Below, piece by piece: positions 1 to 8,790 of a stretch of DNA of 21,862 bases. Made by a program: the position numbers and the translations under genes. The notes beneath the pieces were generated by a model. That model worked only from the letters and a program-made list of their open reading frames with translations. It made no database searches and had not been told where the DNA came from. Source of the stretch: Deltaproteobacteria bacterium (GTDB taxonomy: Bacteria > Desulfobacterota > Desulfarculia > Adiutricales > JAGVGV01); NCBI GenBank assembly GCA_015233515.1, contig JADFXS010000025.1:1-21862 (forward strand), given 5' to 3'. Every line of letters starts with the position of its first letter. Within the stretch, counting starts at the first letter, position 1.

Positions 1-11
1 ACTGGCATGTG

Positions 12-28
12 CCCAGAGCTTGACTGGG
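12..28. repeat. Small AGCTTG-loop hairpin, REP-like
   Basis: CCCAG and CTGGG arms (5 bp) enclose AGCTTGA. The loop core AGCTTG recurs in the longer hairpin near 21021-21039, so this may be a degenerate member of the same extragenic repeat family. It is short, so chance is possible. Confidence 0.3.
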
Positions 29-35
29 TCCAAGA

Positions 36-66
36 AAGGGCGTAGGGGACAATACCCTGCGCCCTT
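36..66 (-). terminator. Probable intrinsic terminator of the large membrane protein gene
   Basis: A 12-bp stem (36-47 with 55-66, one G-T pair) has a 7-base loop. Read on the minus strand, the stem is followed by a short T-containing run (TTTCTT). It sits about 65 bases past the stop codon of the minus-strand gene ending at 133, which is the position expected of its terminator. The T tract is short, so termination could be weak. Confidence 0.5.
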
Positions 67-132
67 CATACGATCATTTCGATGGAAAAAATGCTAAATC
101 ACCTACCGGTATGGTCATTAAGGTATCTCTTT

Positions 133-3100
133 TTATTTACCCTTCGATATCAATGATTTTCCGAGAAACGGCAACAGCCTGAACAGCCATTTCTTGCAAA
201 CATGGCAATGTTCCAGCTCGGCCGACAGCAAGTCCTGGGCCTCGAGCCGCGCGATCATCTGACGCATAACCCGAAGATACTCCTCGGAGCGCTCCAGATA
301 AAAAGCCAAAGCTCTGGAGAATCTTTTGCCGACCAGCCCATCCACCAACAATTGAGCAACTTCTTTTTCGTTGCTCAAAACATATTGAGATCGTTCCAGA
401 ATAAGCCGTTCGTCTTCCGACATCTTTTTCAATTTTTCCAAAAAGACACTGCGGGCCCGTGGTTGATACCTCCAAAAATAAAGCAAATCCAGGGCATTGA
501 TAATCATGATTTTTTCCAACGCCGCATTTTCTCGCCCCAAACCCTGGAGCAATCTATCCCGTGAAGACATCAATTCCAGAACATCCGATTCGGGAATCAG
601 CAACTCCAAACGAGTAAAAATATCGATTATTTGGTGGATTTTGCGATCATAATCCCAGGTGCGCATCAGTATATTCCGGTGGCGGTCCACCGTGCCTTCA
701 ATAATGCCAGCCAAGCAATCCGAAGATGTCTTGGAAATAATGGCCGCCCATTTTTGCAGAATCGCCTCTACGTTTACAAGGCCGGCCGCGTTCAGGATCG
801 ATCCAAGGAGCGTGTTGAAAACAATCGCCAGGGGAATGGACAGAGCGCTGCGGAAGATATTACCGATAACATATCCGCGTGGTAAGCCGCGCCAAGTGTT
901 GTGGCCGGAAATGTATACGCTGTTAATCAGGGCCATGACGGTATACAGAGCGACTGGGTTGGTAGAAATGGTTATGCCTAATAGTCGGTCCAAAAACAGG
1001 GTTTTAGTCAGATAATCCAATAGCGGGACGGATAGCCCGGTAAAAAGGAGCGAATCGGCGATCTGGGCCCAACTGATGTAGTGGCTCCAAGGTCCGGGTC
1101 TGGCTCGGCCGAAGCCTCCGCCTCCCAGAACCGACTGCAGGATGTTCCGTAATCCGGTGATGCCAAACCAGATGACCGCTCCGAAATAAGCCAACAACCA
1201 CCAGTCTTGAGCTAGAAAAAAAGTGAGGAACGCCGGTATAAAACCGGTAATCACTTTTAGAACATTTTTGATGCCTGTGTTCAAATAACTCCAGGATATC
1301 CCGATTTTTTCATCGTTGCCTCGGGGTTCTTCCAAACGAAAATCGTTACCTTGGTAGCGGTTGAACCGGATACCGCCCAGCATGACGATATTCCCCGGTT
1401 CTTGAAGATAGGGCGCATCGAATTTAGCCGACCAGCTTTCGCGGCGTTGCATTCCAAATCTGCCCAGGCCCGGTATCCTGCTGATCAAATATTGCAAACG
1501 GCTTAAAAATGAATCTGATACCGGCGGCGGACTGTAAGTTACTTGCAGATGAACCTCGGCCTTGACCGGGATCGGGTCAAATGATGATCTGATGGTTTGT
1601 TTTATTTCTCGTCTGGCTCGATAGGGGATCGTCTCCACGACCACCAGTCCCATGCCCGGCAAATGATGGGAGCGTCCGGTGGAATCACTCCCGATGCGAC
1701 CTTTCAGGGGAGTGTCATGGTAATAATTTTTCAACGTGGCGATATCATGCAAAATAGCGTTGAGTTTTTGAATTCTATCCGAGTCATCCGGTTGGCCTGG
1801 AATTTCCAGGCGATTCATGATTTCGCGAAGTATTTTTTTCAGGCGGATGACGTTACCCTTGTTAAGCACGCGCTGGAATTCACCGATGGCGGCTAGATGC
1901 TCAGTTTTGTGGGCGACATAGTCCTTAAGGTTGAAAAGCTCGATATGAGTGATTTTCCCTCGGCAATCATAAAGTAGTTCTATTAAATCTTCGATCGCCA
2001 CACCGCTCAAGTTGAGAGTCACTCGATAACCGCTGCGAAAGCGGCTAAGACGCTCTAGAAGCTCTCGCGGCGACAGGCGGAGTAACGCCGGCGTGTCGGG
2101 ATGATCCGTGGGGATATGAGGATCAGGAATGTCGGGATTATTTTTCGATCGCAAAAACAAATCATGGATAGTTTCCGAATCCATGCGGTTCATTTCATTG
2201 ATTAGTCCGGTAATCTCCGTGCGACGATCAGGCAGGGCCGTTTTAAATTCTTCTCGTAATTCGTCGACTTTTTTCGCCATGAAAAACATGAGCTGGTCGG
2301 TGATATAGTTAGCCAGATGCAATAAGGAAGGTTGACCACGACCGACGAAGGCCAAAAAATCCGACTGGTTCAGCGGTGGTAATTCCAGACCTAAGCGTTG
2401 ATTGATGGCCGGGCGGTGCCGATCGTTAAATTTCTTTAGAACTTGGAGGACATAATTTTGTTGATACTCGGAGACTAGGCGGCCTTGGGCCAGGAATTCC
2501 GCCACTGGACCTTCAGTCAGGAAGTTGATGAATTCCTGAGGACCGGAAAAGCCTTTGGGTACCCAGAACAAATTCACATACCGGCCGCGAAATCTGGCGG
2601 AAAGCTCGACGCCTAGCCGAATACGGATTTCCATGATTTCCGCGGCTTCCAGCAGTTCGGCCGCGGCTTCGGGGCGGATATAGTTATAATAAACCACCGT
2701 TAGTCGTCGGATGCCTTTTATCCAGGCGTCCATGACCAGGTGGGTCGGAGTTTTTCGACCTTTGGTGTTGGCGTCATGAACATGATGGTCAAAGGCGATT
2801 TGGTTCCAGGCCTCGGGCATCTCGAGCAGATGATAACGGCGCAGCATGAACCGGACTTTTCGAGGGTTTCCGGATGCCGTGGAGCGAAAATCATGAGCCA
2901 GTTTCAATTGCTTCAAAAAGTCGCCTTTCGCGCGGATGAGTTCTTTCATTATCTGCAGCAAAACCCGGGCGGTATTTTGGCGAAGATCGGTTTTGGCCGT
3001 GTGTAAAACTTCATCGCGGACATTTCTCAGGGCGCTCAAGCGATCGGCCGGTCGGCCGGACTCCAAGGAACCCAAAAGGTTGGTCACCGCATAAGCGATG

Positions 3101-3270
3101 CGTAGATCCTTGGGGGCGGCCATTTCCTTGATTCCGTTGGGATGAAGATAGGGTTCTAGTAATAATTTCATTGATTGACGGGATTCTTCCCGGTTAAGGA
3201 TGTCATCGACCAATTTAAGCAGTTCATGGTCTTGCCGGTCAAATAGTATCCTGGGAATGCTTTTGGTCAT
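133..3270 (-). CDS. Large multi-domain membrane protein with degenerate PHP-like motif, unknown function
   Basis: The protein has about 1045 residues and I do not recognise a named gene. A soluble N-terminal part of about 670 residues precedes a hydrophobic block with roughly four membrane segments (about 674-705, 738-752, 771-787 and 805-830). A charged helical C-terminus of about 200 residues ends in a CHVC pair (1022/1025). In the N-terminal part, DHHVHD (161-166) followed about 55 residues later by GVELS (220-224) resembles motifs of PHP-type metal phosphoesterases. The TDH-like motif expected between them is not evident, so activity is doubtful. I chose the ATG at 3270 because GGAG lies 11 bases upstream. 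A GTG at 3306 in the same frame would add 12 residues, but its GGAAG abuts the start codon. The gene is divergent from the histidine phosphatase gene and ends in a hairpin terminator. Confidence 0.8.
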   Translation of the reverse strand: MTKSIPRILFDRQDHELLKLVDDILNREESRQSMKLLLEPYLHPNGIKEMAAPKDLRIAYAVTNLLGSLESGRPADRLSALRNVRDEVLHTAKTDLRQNTARVLLQIMKELIRAKGDFLKQLKLAHDFRSTASGNPRKVRFMLRRYHLLEMPEAWNQIAFDHHVHDANTKGRKTPTHLVMDAWIKGIRRLTVVYYNYIRPEAAAELLEAAEIMEIRIRLGVELSARFRGRYVNLFWVPKGFSGPQEFINFLTEGPVAEFLAQGRLVSEYQQNYVLQVLKKFNDRHRPAINQRLGLELPPLNQSDFLAFVGRGQPSLLHLANYITDQLMFFMAKKVDELREEFKTALPDRRTEITGLINEMNRMDSETIHDLFLRSKNNPDIPDPHIPTDHPDTPALLRLSPRELLERLSRFRSGYRVTLNLSGVAIEDLIELLYDCRGKITHIELFNLKDYVAHKTEHLAAIGEFQRVLNKGNVIRLKKILREIMNRLEIPGQPDDSDRIQKLNAILHDIATLKNYYHDTPLKGRIGSDSTGRSHHLPGMGLVVVETIPYRARREIKQTIRSSFDPIPVKAEVHLQVTYSPPPVSDSFLSRLQYLISRIPGLGRFGMQRRESWSAKFDAPYLQEPGNIVMLGGIRFNRYQGNDFRLEEPRGNDEKIGISWSYLNTGIKNVLKVITGFIPAFLTFFLAQDWWLLAYFGAVIWFGITGLRNILQSVLGGGGFGRARPGPWSHYISWAQIADSLLFTGLSVPLLDYLTKTLFLDRLLGITISTNPVALYTVMALINSVYISGHNTWRGLPRGYVIGNIFRSALSIPLAIVFNTLLGSILNAAGLVNVEAILQKWAAIISKTSSDCLAGIIEGTVDRHRNILMRTWDYDRKIHQIIDIFTRLELLIPESDVLELMSSRDRLLQGLGRENAALEKIMIINALDLLYFWRYQPRARSVFLEKLKKMSEDERLILERSQYVLSNEKEVAQLLVDGLVGKRFSRALAFYLERSEEYLRVMRQMIARLEAQDLLSAELEHCHVCKKWLFRLLPFLGKSLISKGK

Positions 3271-3455
3271 AACCCTGCGGTCTCCATGGATTTTAAAATA
3301 ATGCACCTTCCGACATTAAAAAAATGGTATCTATCCATCACTTTTGACCGGCCCGACAACAAAAAGGGCAGTGCTTTTTAAAGTTCCCAGTATAAAAAAC
3401 ATGCTATATATAATCAAGATACTCTTCCGATTAAAGGAGTTCCAAGAAAACGATC

Positions 3456-4088
3456 ATGGATTACACTCGCCTTTACCTGGTTCGGCACGGCCAAGTCATC
3501 GGCCATGACGAGTTCCGATACAACGGCCAGACTGATGTTGATTTGACCCCTTTAGGCAAGGCCCAGCTTGAAGCCATGGCTGAGGATCTGAGCCAAAACA
3601 ACTTATCCGCGATCTATTGCAGTGATCTGAAACGTACCATCTATGGCGCTCACTTATTGGCCCGGGCCAAGGGACTGGAGCACCGGGTGGAATCCGAATT
3701 CAAGGAGCTGTGTTTTGGCGAATGGGAGGGTCTGAGCCCTTCGGAAATTGAAGAACGCTACCCTGGAGAACTGACGGCTCGATTTCGGAATATTGTTGAT
3801 CACCAGATACCGGGCGGAGAAACCATCCGGGATTTATGGCAGCGGGTCGGGCGACGGTTACGCCGCCTGCTGGCCGACCATATCGGAGAAAACGTGGCTT
3901 TAATCGCCCACTCCGGTGTCAATCGCGTCATTCTATCACAGGCCCTGGGGGCGGATATTGAATTGATCCGGAGGTTGGATCAGAATTATGGTTGTTTGAA
4001 TATCATAGACTATTTTCCCGATGGAACGGCTATGCTCAGATTAATGAATGGTCCCAACCGAATCACCAACGGTCTGCTTCACCCGTAA
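3456..4088 (+). CDS. Histidine phosphatase (phosphoglycerate mutase-like) family protein
   Basis: This 210-residue protein has the full branch-1 histidine phosphatase signature. LVRHG at 8-12 supplies the Arg10/His11 phospho-acceptor pair. An Arg in SDLKR near residue 60, a Glu in FGEWEG and a second His in AHSG complete the active site. Such enzymes dephosphorylate small phosphorylated metabolites through a phosphohistidine intermediate. Similarity in length and in the GEWEG block to alpha-ribazole phosphatase (CobC) is possible, but no cobalamin genes are nearby, so the substrate is open. AAGGAG lies 16 bases upstream of the ATG, a long spacing, with no alternative in-frame start closer. 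It is monocistronic and divergent from the large membrane protein gene. Confidence 0.85.
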   Translation: MDYTRLYLVRHGQVIGHDEFRYNGQTDVDLTPLGKAQLEAMAEDLSQNNLSAIYCSDLKRTIYGAHLLARAKGLEHRVESEFKELCFGEWEGLSPSEIEERYPGELTARFRNIVDHQIPGGETIRDLWQRVGRRLRRLLADHIGENVALIAHSGVNRVILSQALGADIELIRRLDQNYGCLNIIDYFPDGTAMLRLMNGPNRITNGLLHP

Positions 4089-4865
4089 ATCAGATTAATT
4101 TTAAATGGTAACCGCTAGTTGGGGTGGTTTGATTCAGATTCTCTATTGATTCGATAATAGATCGATACGGACCGAAATGCCGGCAACTGAGCTGGGTTGA
4201 GGGTATAAGTATCGAAAATTTATAAATGTTTTTACTTATCCCCAAACAGGTGATGAGTGATCCGCCAGGATATTCGGAGCAAGTCAGGCTGCCATAAATT
4301 GCATCGGAAAATTCTCTTCAGCGCCAACCGACTCAAACTCGCCATTTGTTCCTTCGGGCCTGCCCCAACCGGCGAAAAGTCCATAAGTGTTAACATATAG
4401 TTATTATTAACTATGTTTAGATATTCCATTCGTGGGCCCGCTTGACCTGCCACAGGCGCCGATCTGCATCAAGTTGGTCCGATCATTGCAAAAGAGTTGT
4501 CAGCTTGAAGATATGGTCCGGCTAAAGCTACGATTGCTGATATCGAAAGGACCGCCGTGGAGGCTTCAACTCGGACTAAAAAATTCGTTGTCATTGAAAA
4601 TAACAATTAAACCGGGCTTCACATTTTTTTATAAATCCATTTTGATAAAGGGCTGATTGTAAAACCCAACGGCGGGTATCGAGGGATCATGAGTCAAAAC
4701 AAACGATTGAGAGCTGATTTTGGCTGGAGGCCGCTCTTGGGGTCGTGCTCCGGTATGGAGGACATTTCGATCCGTGCCAGACTAGTAAAAATTCCAGTCC
4801 GCAAAATTTCCGAATCGAGGGAGGCGCCTGGAGCCGATGATTGAAGGCTCACATGAGTAATTTTT
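4089..4865. other. Gene-free stretch before the gdhA control region
   Basis: About 780 bases lie between the phosphatase stop codon and the gdhA promoters. A weak hairpin at 4110-4129 (6 bp, one G-T pair, 8-base loop, then TTGATT) might terminate the phosphatase gene. Short ORFs of 73-74 codons on both strands lack convincing ribosome sites or recognisable motifs. I found no tRNA-like fold. It may hold a decayed gene or a small RNA, but nothing in it can be named. Confidence 0.4.
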
Positions 4866-4894
4866 TTGCCGGAAATCGAGCAGGCTGTTATAAT
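4866..4894 (+). promoter_or_regulatory. Candidate distal sigma-70 promoter of gdhA
   Basis: TTGCCG (4866-4871) and a perfect TATAAT (4889-4894) are separated by 17 bases. The -35 box matches 4 of 6 consensus positions. Transcription would start near 4901, giving a leader of about 160 bases before gdhA. Confidence 0.45.
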
Positions 4895-4936
4895 ATATTT
4901 TTGAGTCTATGTTTGGACCGCGAGGAAAATTAATTG

Positions 4937-4965
4937 TTGACGACCTCTGAAATCTGATATATCAT
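4937..4965 (+). promoter_or_regulatory. Candidate proximal sigma-70 promoter of gdhA
   Basis: TTGACG (4937-4942) and TATCAT (4960-4965) lie 17 bases apart, each matching 5 of 6 consensus positions. Start of transcription would be near 4972, just upstream of two inverted repeats in the gdhA leader. It is the stronger of the two candidates before gdhA. Confidence 0.55.
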
Positions 4966-4986
4966 GAACTAGGTTTCCAGGGCAGT

Positions 4987-5030
4987 TGACAAAGATGTCA
5001 CACTAAAGGCCAACGATGACAAAGGCGTCA
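4987..5030 (+). promoter_or_regulatory. Tandem TGAC-N6-GTCA inverted repeats in the gdhA leader
   Basis: Two sites share one format: TGACAAAGATGTCA at 4987-5000 and TGACAAAGGCGTCA at 5017-5030. Their centres are 30 bases apart, close to three helical turns, which suits a pair of dimer sites on one DNA face. They lie just downstream of the predicted start of transcription, a position typical of repressor sites. As RNA, the second site extends to a 6-bp stem (GATGAC/GTCATC) with an outer GCCA/TGGC pairing near the ribosome site, so an RNA role is also possible. The regulator is unknown. Confidence 0.5.
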
Positions 5031-5062
5031 TCTTGATGGCTAACTAAGGAAAGGAAAGAACT

Positions 5063-6412
5063 ATGTCAGAGATCATGCAAATCGTTAAAGCCAGAGACCC
5101 TCAAGAGCGTGAATTTCATCAGGCTGTTGGAGAAGTCATGGAAGCGGTGGCCCCTATTCTAGATCGCAATCCGGAATACCGTCAAGCCAAGATATTGCAG
5201 CGTTTAGTGGAACCCGAACGGGTTATCATGTTCCGAGTGCCGTGGGTGGACGACCAGGGCGAAGTGCAGGTAAACCGTGGTTTCCGGATTCAAATGAACA
5301 GCGCTATCGGGCCATACAAAGGCGGTTTGCGATTCCATCCGTCAGTGAATTTAAGCATTCTCAAATTCTTGGCTTTCGAGCAAGTCTTTAAGAATTCCTT
5401 GACCACCCTGCCCATGGGCGGAGGTAAAGGTGGTTCCGATTTTGACCCCAAAGGTAAATCCGATGCGGAAGTTATGCGTTTCTGCCAGAGTTTCATGATT
5501 GAGCTTTTCCGCCATGTCGGCCCGGATACCGATGTGCCCGCCGGTGATATCGGAGTCGGCGCTCGCGAAATCGGTTATCTCTTCGGCATGTATAAAAGAC
5601 TGAGAAACGAATTCAGCGGTGTTTTAACCGGTAAAAACCTGCGTTGGGGCGGCAGCCTGATCCGGCCCGAAGCCACGGGATACGGCTGTGTATATTTCGC
5701 CGCTGAAATGCTGAACACCCGCAACCAGACTCTCGCCGGCAAGACCTGCCTGGTTTCCGGTTCCGGGAATGTGGCCCAGTATACCGTGGAAAAACTTCTG
5801 GACATGAATGCCAAGATCGTAACTATGTCTGATTCGTCCGCTTATATTTACGATGAGGAAGGGTTTGATCGGAAAAAGCTCGAATTCGTCATGAACCTTA
5901 AAAACGTCAAACGCGGCCGGATTAAGGAATATGTGGATGCATATCCCAAGGCCGTTTATGTCCCGGTGGATCCCAAGCTCGGATATAACCCGCTTTGGAA
6001 CCATAAGGCGGACTGTGCTTTCCCCTGCGCCACCCAGAATGAAATCAACGGGCAGGACGCCCAGCATTTGGTCAGTAATGGCGTGAAGTTGGTAGCCGAA
6101 GGCGCGAATATGCCCACGACCCCGGAAGGCGTCGACGTATTTTTGAACGCCAAGCTGCTCTATGGCCCGGGCAAGGCCGCCAATGCCGGTGGTGTTTCGG
6201 TCAGCGGTTTGGAAATGACTCAGAACAGCATGCGGCTGTCCTGGTCCCGGGAAGAAGTGGATAACCGCTTGAAGATGATAATGCACAGTATTCACAAAGC
6301 CAGCGTTGAAGCCGCGGAATATGCCGGATCTCCGGGTAATTACGTGGTTGGCGCCAATGTCGCCGGATTCATCAAGGTTGTGGAGTCCATGTTGGATCAA
6401 GGGATCGTCTAA
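5063..6412 (+). CDS. gdhA: Glutamate dehydrogenase, probably NADP-dependent
   Basis: This 449-residue protein matches the hexameric GdhA family in length (the E. coli enzyme is about 447). It interconverts 2-oxoglutarate plus ammonium with glutamate, an ammonium-assimilation route in the cytoplasm. PYKGGLRFHP (84-93) carries the substrate lysine Lys86. GGGKGGSDFDPKGKSD (119-134) carries the catalytic lysine Lys122. VPAGDIGVG (158-166) carries the conserved Asp162. The nucleotide fold shows GSGNVA (233-238). The following SDSS (256-259) looks like NADP-using enzymes, but cofactor choice is inferred. A strong purine-rich site (AAGGAAAGGAAAG) precedes the ATG. The gene is alone in its transcription unit, with two candidate promoters, an inverted-repeat pair in the leader and a strong terminator. 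Confidence 0.96.
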   Translation: MSEIMQIVKARDPQEREFHQAVGEVMEAVAPILDRNPEYRQAKILQRLVEPERVIMFRVPWVDDQGEVQVNRGFRIQMNSAIGPYKGGLRFHPSVNLSILKFLAFEQVFKNSLTTLPMGGGKGGSDFDPKGKSDAEVMRFCQSFMIELFRHVGPDTDVPAGDIGVGAREIGYLFGMYKRLRNEFSGVLTGKNLRWGGSLIRPEATGYGCVYFAAEMLNTRNQTLAGKTCLVSGSGNVAQYTVEKLLDMNAKIVTMSDSSAYIYDEEGFDRKKLEFVMNLKNVKRGRIKEYVDAYPKAVYVPVDPKLGYNPLWNHKADCAFPCATQNEINGQDAQHLVSNGVKLVAEGANMPTTPEGVDVFLNAKLLYGPGKAANAGGVSVSGLEMTQNSMRLSWSREEVDNRLKMIMHSIHKASVEAAEYAGSPGNYVVGANVAGFIKVVESMLDQGIV

Positions 6413-6430
6413 TCTGATATTGAACTAGTT

Positions 6431-6463
6431 AAAAAAGCCCCCGGCCAAACCGGGGGCTTTTTT
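6431..6463. terminator. Strong bidirectional intrinsic terminator
   Basis: A perfect 14-bp stem (6431-6444 with 6450-6463) with a GC-rich core GCCCCCGG and a 5-base loop is flanked by A6 and T6. It therefore reads as a terminator on both strands. It lies 18 bases after the gdhA stop codon and also downstream of the convergent minus-strand gene ending at 6600. Confidence 0.93.
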
Positions 6464-6599
6464 AATTGGGCGCCTGGTAAGGGTGCACAATTGAGGACGG
6501 CTGGGTAACCTGGTCTCCGACAAGATCTATTAGCTTAAATGACAATATCCGGGTCTGATGGGAAAAATCGAGAATATGTTCGATATATCGCGACTTTGT

Positions 6600-8750
6600 T
6601 TAGTAGAAATTTTCAGTTTTATAATTCTTGTCATAAGTTGTCTTGAGTTCAAGCAAAGTCTGAAGCATGGATGTCTCTTCCTCGGGAATTTGCATTAAGG
6701 CAATAGGAAGGAGCAAGCGGGCGGTTCTGGAATCACCGGCGCTGGCCGCGGCAATTACCAAATTGTAAACGTCCTTGTAGGATGACGATTTAAAGGGATT
6801 GACGTATTCGGATAGTATTTTATAAGCTTTCTTATGATCGCCCATTTCTCGATAACAACGATAAAGATTAGTCGGAATGGTGGAGGATGAAGATTTATTC
6901 ATGGCGATGTTATAGAAATCAATAGCTTCAGGAAATTTTTTGAGTCGGGAAAGTATTTCGCCTTTAAGATCGTAACCATAGGGTGTTTCCGGATAAGATT
7001 TTATTAGTTTTTCGGCTACGGCCAAAGCATTATCATAGTTGTTTTTATTGATCAAGATTTGGCCCATGATTAAAAGACCGGGTAAATTGTTTTCATCAAT
7101 ATCAACAATTTTTTTTATCTCGATAAAAAGACGATCGGTTTTATCGACATCAAGTTTATCATAATTTATTCCAAAATAATTGAAAGGATCCTCTAAATCG
7201 ACAAGCTGATATTTTTTAGCGATTTCAGGATAATGATTACGATTAACGTATAGAACCGCCGATTCGTCAAAAAAAACCGGAATATAAATTTGACTCTCCG
7301 TGACAATTTCGCCTTTTTTGGAATTGTTGATTGGGACGCTCAAATATGAAGGATCATATTTGGATATGACGGATGAAAAAACTTTCTTACTGGAAAACGC
7401 GCTCAATCCAAGAAAAATATCATAGTCATTAAACAGGATCAATTCCAAATCTGCATATATTTTATAATTGCTATTCAAAGCCCATTGATAGTATCCACCC
7501 ATATTGGGGTTATTAAAAACGCGTCCGCCGGTATTGACATGATTTAAAAAATTGCATATTCCTTGTGGTGATCTGGTTCTTGAGAAAGGATAATCCGGAG
7601 GATTAATAAAAAAAATCGACAACAGGCCAAAAAAAACACAGGCAAGTATGGACATAAATATAGGTGACTGAAGATATTGCCCTCGCAAATTAGTTTGAGA
7701 AAATATTCGTGATAGCCCAAATTTATAAATCGGTAAAGATAAAAGAAGATACTCATATATAAATCGATTATGTTTTAGCAGTAATACCAAGCCACCTAAA
7801 AATATCAGAGTATGCGAAATTCGGATTCGAGATATTTTGATTTTTACAATCAACAAGATTATCGATAAAATAACTAAGCATTTTTGGATGCTTAAGGGAA
7901 ATTCATCAGAGCTTAAAAGCTTTAAACTAAAAAAATCTTCTAGAGAAAAAGGGATTAATTCTGAATTATAATAGGATTGTAACGGTCCGTTTTTAAATGG
8001 AGCTTCTATTATGCCAAGACCTAAAGGTGTCAAGAAAACACAAAACATGGACAAAATCATAAGAAGACGTTGGAAATCAGATATTTCCGAAAATAATTTT
8101 TTCCCGCGAAATCTATCCAGGAGCATATCCAGCCAATATGAAATCAAGATCAAAAAGTGAACCGGGTACATTATTCCATGAATATTAAACCAAAATACGC
8201 TCAATATCGGTAAAACCAATATATGCTTTCTTTGAAACTCAAGTATATACAGAAACATAACAATAAACATATAACTGAACATGTGAGGTCGAAGATTTAT
8301 TTCTCTAGGCATAACTGCATATGAAATCGAGGCAAAAGCAAAAAGAATTATGAATTTATTATGTATTTCAAATTTCCTTTTATTAATAAATTTAAAAATG
8401 AAAAGTGTGGTGATTAGAAAGAGAATCGCTCTCATAACCACCAAACCATAATAGTCAAAGAAAATATATGTATTATAAATAATATATTGAAATAGCCAAT
8501 AGTAATTCAGATCAAAACTTCTCGGCGGAAAAATGAATGAGAAATATGAATCTAAGGGGAGGCAGCCGTTAATTACGATGTATCGTCCGGCGGATAAATT
8601 ATACCATAAATCTGAATCAAGTATAATAATCGGCCAAGAAAAGAAATATCCGCCAATAACCACGAAACAGATCAATATGGGCAATATAAAATTATTGTTA
8701 TTATAATTTAATGAAAAGTTACGTAGTTTAACCGCATTGTAAAATTCCAC
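6600..8750 (-). CDS. Polytopic membrane protein with C-terminal TPR repeats, GT-C glycosyltransferase-like
   Basis: The protein has 716 residues. About 370 residues of alternating hydrophobic segments come first. The first membrane helix (about 21-44) is followed by DSDLWYNLSAGRY (45-57), which resembles the acidic D-x-D/W loop of GT-C fold, lipid-linked sugar transferases. A globular stretch follows, then TPR-like helices over roughly 555-690. The start is GTG, supported by GGAG 8 bases upstream. It lies 40 bases after the VKOR-thioredoxin gene and probably shares its transcript. Its base composition is much richer in A and T than that of its neighbours, and Asn, Ile, Lys and Tyr are abundant, suggesting later acquisition. 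Position behind the pilin suggests a role in pilin or surface glycosylation, but this is inference. Enzyme activity is not proven by the motif alone. Confidence 0.75.
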   Translation of the reverse strand: MEFYNAVKLRNFSLNYNNNNFILPILICFVVIGGYFFSWPIIILDSDLWYNLSAGRYIVINGCLPLDSYFSFIFPPRSFDLNYYWLFQYIIYNTYIFFDYYGLVVMRAILFLITTLFIFKFINKRKFEIHNKFIILFAFASISYAVMPREINLRPHMFSYMFIVMFLYILEFQRKHILVLPILSVFWFNIHGIMYPVHFLILISYWLDMLLDRFRGKKLFSEISDFQRLLMILSMFCVFLTPLGLGIIEAPFKNGPLQSYYNSELIPFSLEDFFSLKLLSSDEFPLSIQKCLVILSIILLIVKIKISRIRISHTLIFLGGLVLLLKHNRFIYEYLLLSLPIYKFGLSRIFSQTNLRGQYLQSPIFMSILACVFFGLLSIFFINPPDYPFSRTRSPQGICNFLNHVNTGGRVFNNPNMGGYYQWALNSNYKIYADLELILFNDYDIFLGLSAFSSKKVFSSVISKYDPSYLSVPINNSKKGEIVTESQIYIPVFFDESAVLYVNRNHYPEIAKKYQLVDLEDPFNYFGINYDKLDVDKTDRLFIEIKKIVDIDENNLPGLLIMGQILINKNNYDNALAVAEKLIKSYPETPYGYDLKGEILSRLKKFPEAIDFYNIAMNKSSSSTIPTNLYRCYREMGDHKKAYKILSEYVNPFKSSSYKDVYNLVIAAASAGDSRTARLLLPIALMQIPEEETSMLQTLLELKTTYDKNYKTENFY

Positions 8751-8790
8751 GTAAGTTTCTCCGCGGGAAATTATTAAAAGAAGAAATAAC

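Noticed and set aside
4232..4453. A 73-codon minus-strand ORF with plausible codon use
   Set aside because: It starts with GTG without a ribosome site, has no recognisable motif and lies inside a low-information interval.
4432..4656. A 74-codon plus-strand ORF
   Set aside because: No ribosome site, no motif, and the composition looks like translated non-coding sequence.
5624..6400. A 258-codon ORF opposite gdhA
   Set aside because: It is the antisense frame of a well-supported enzyme gene, caused by its codon bias.
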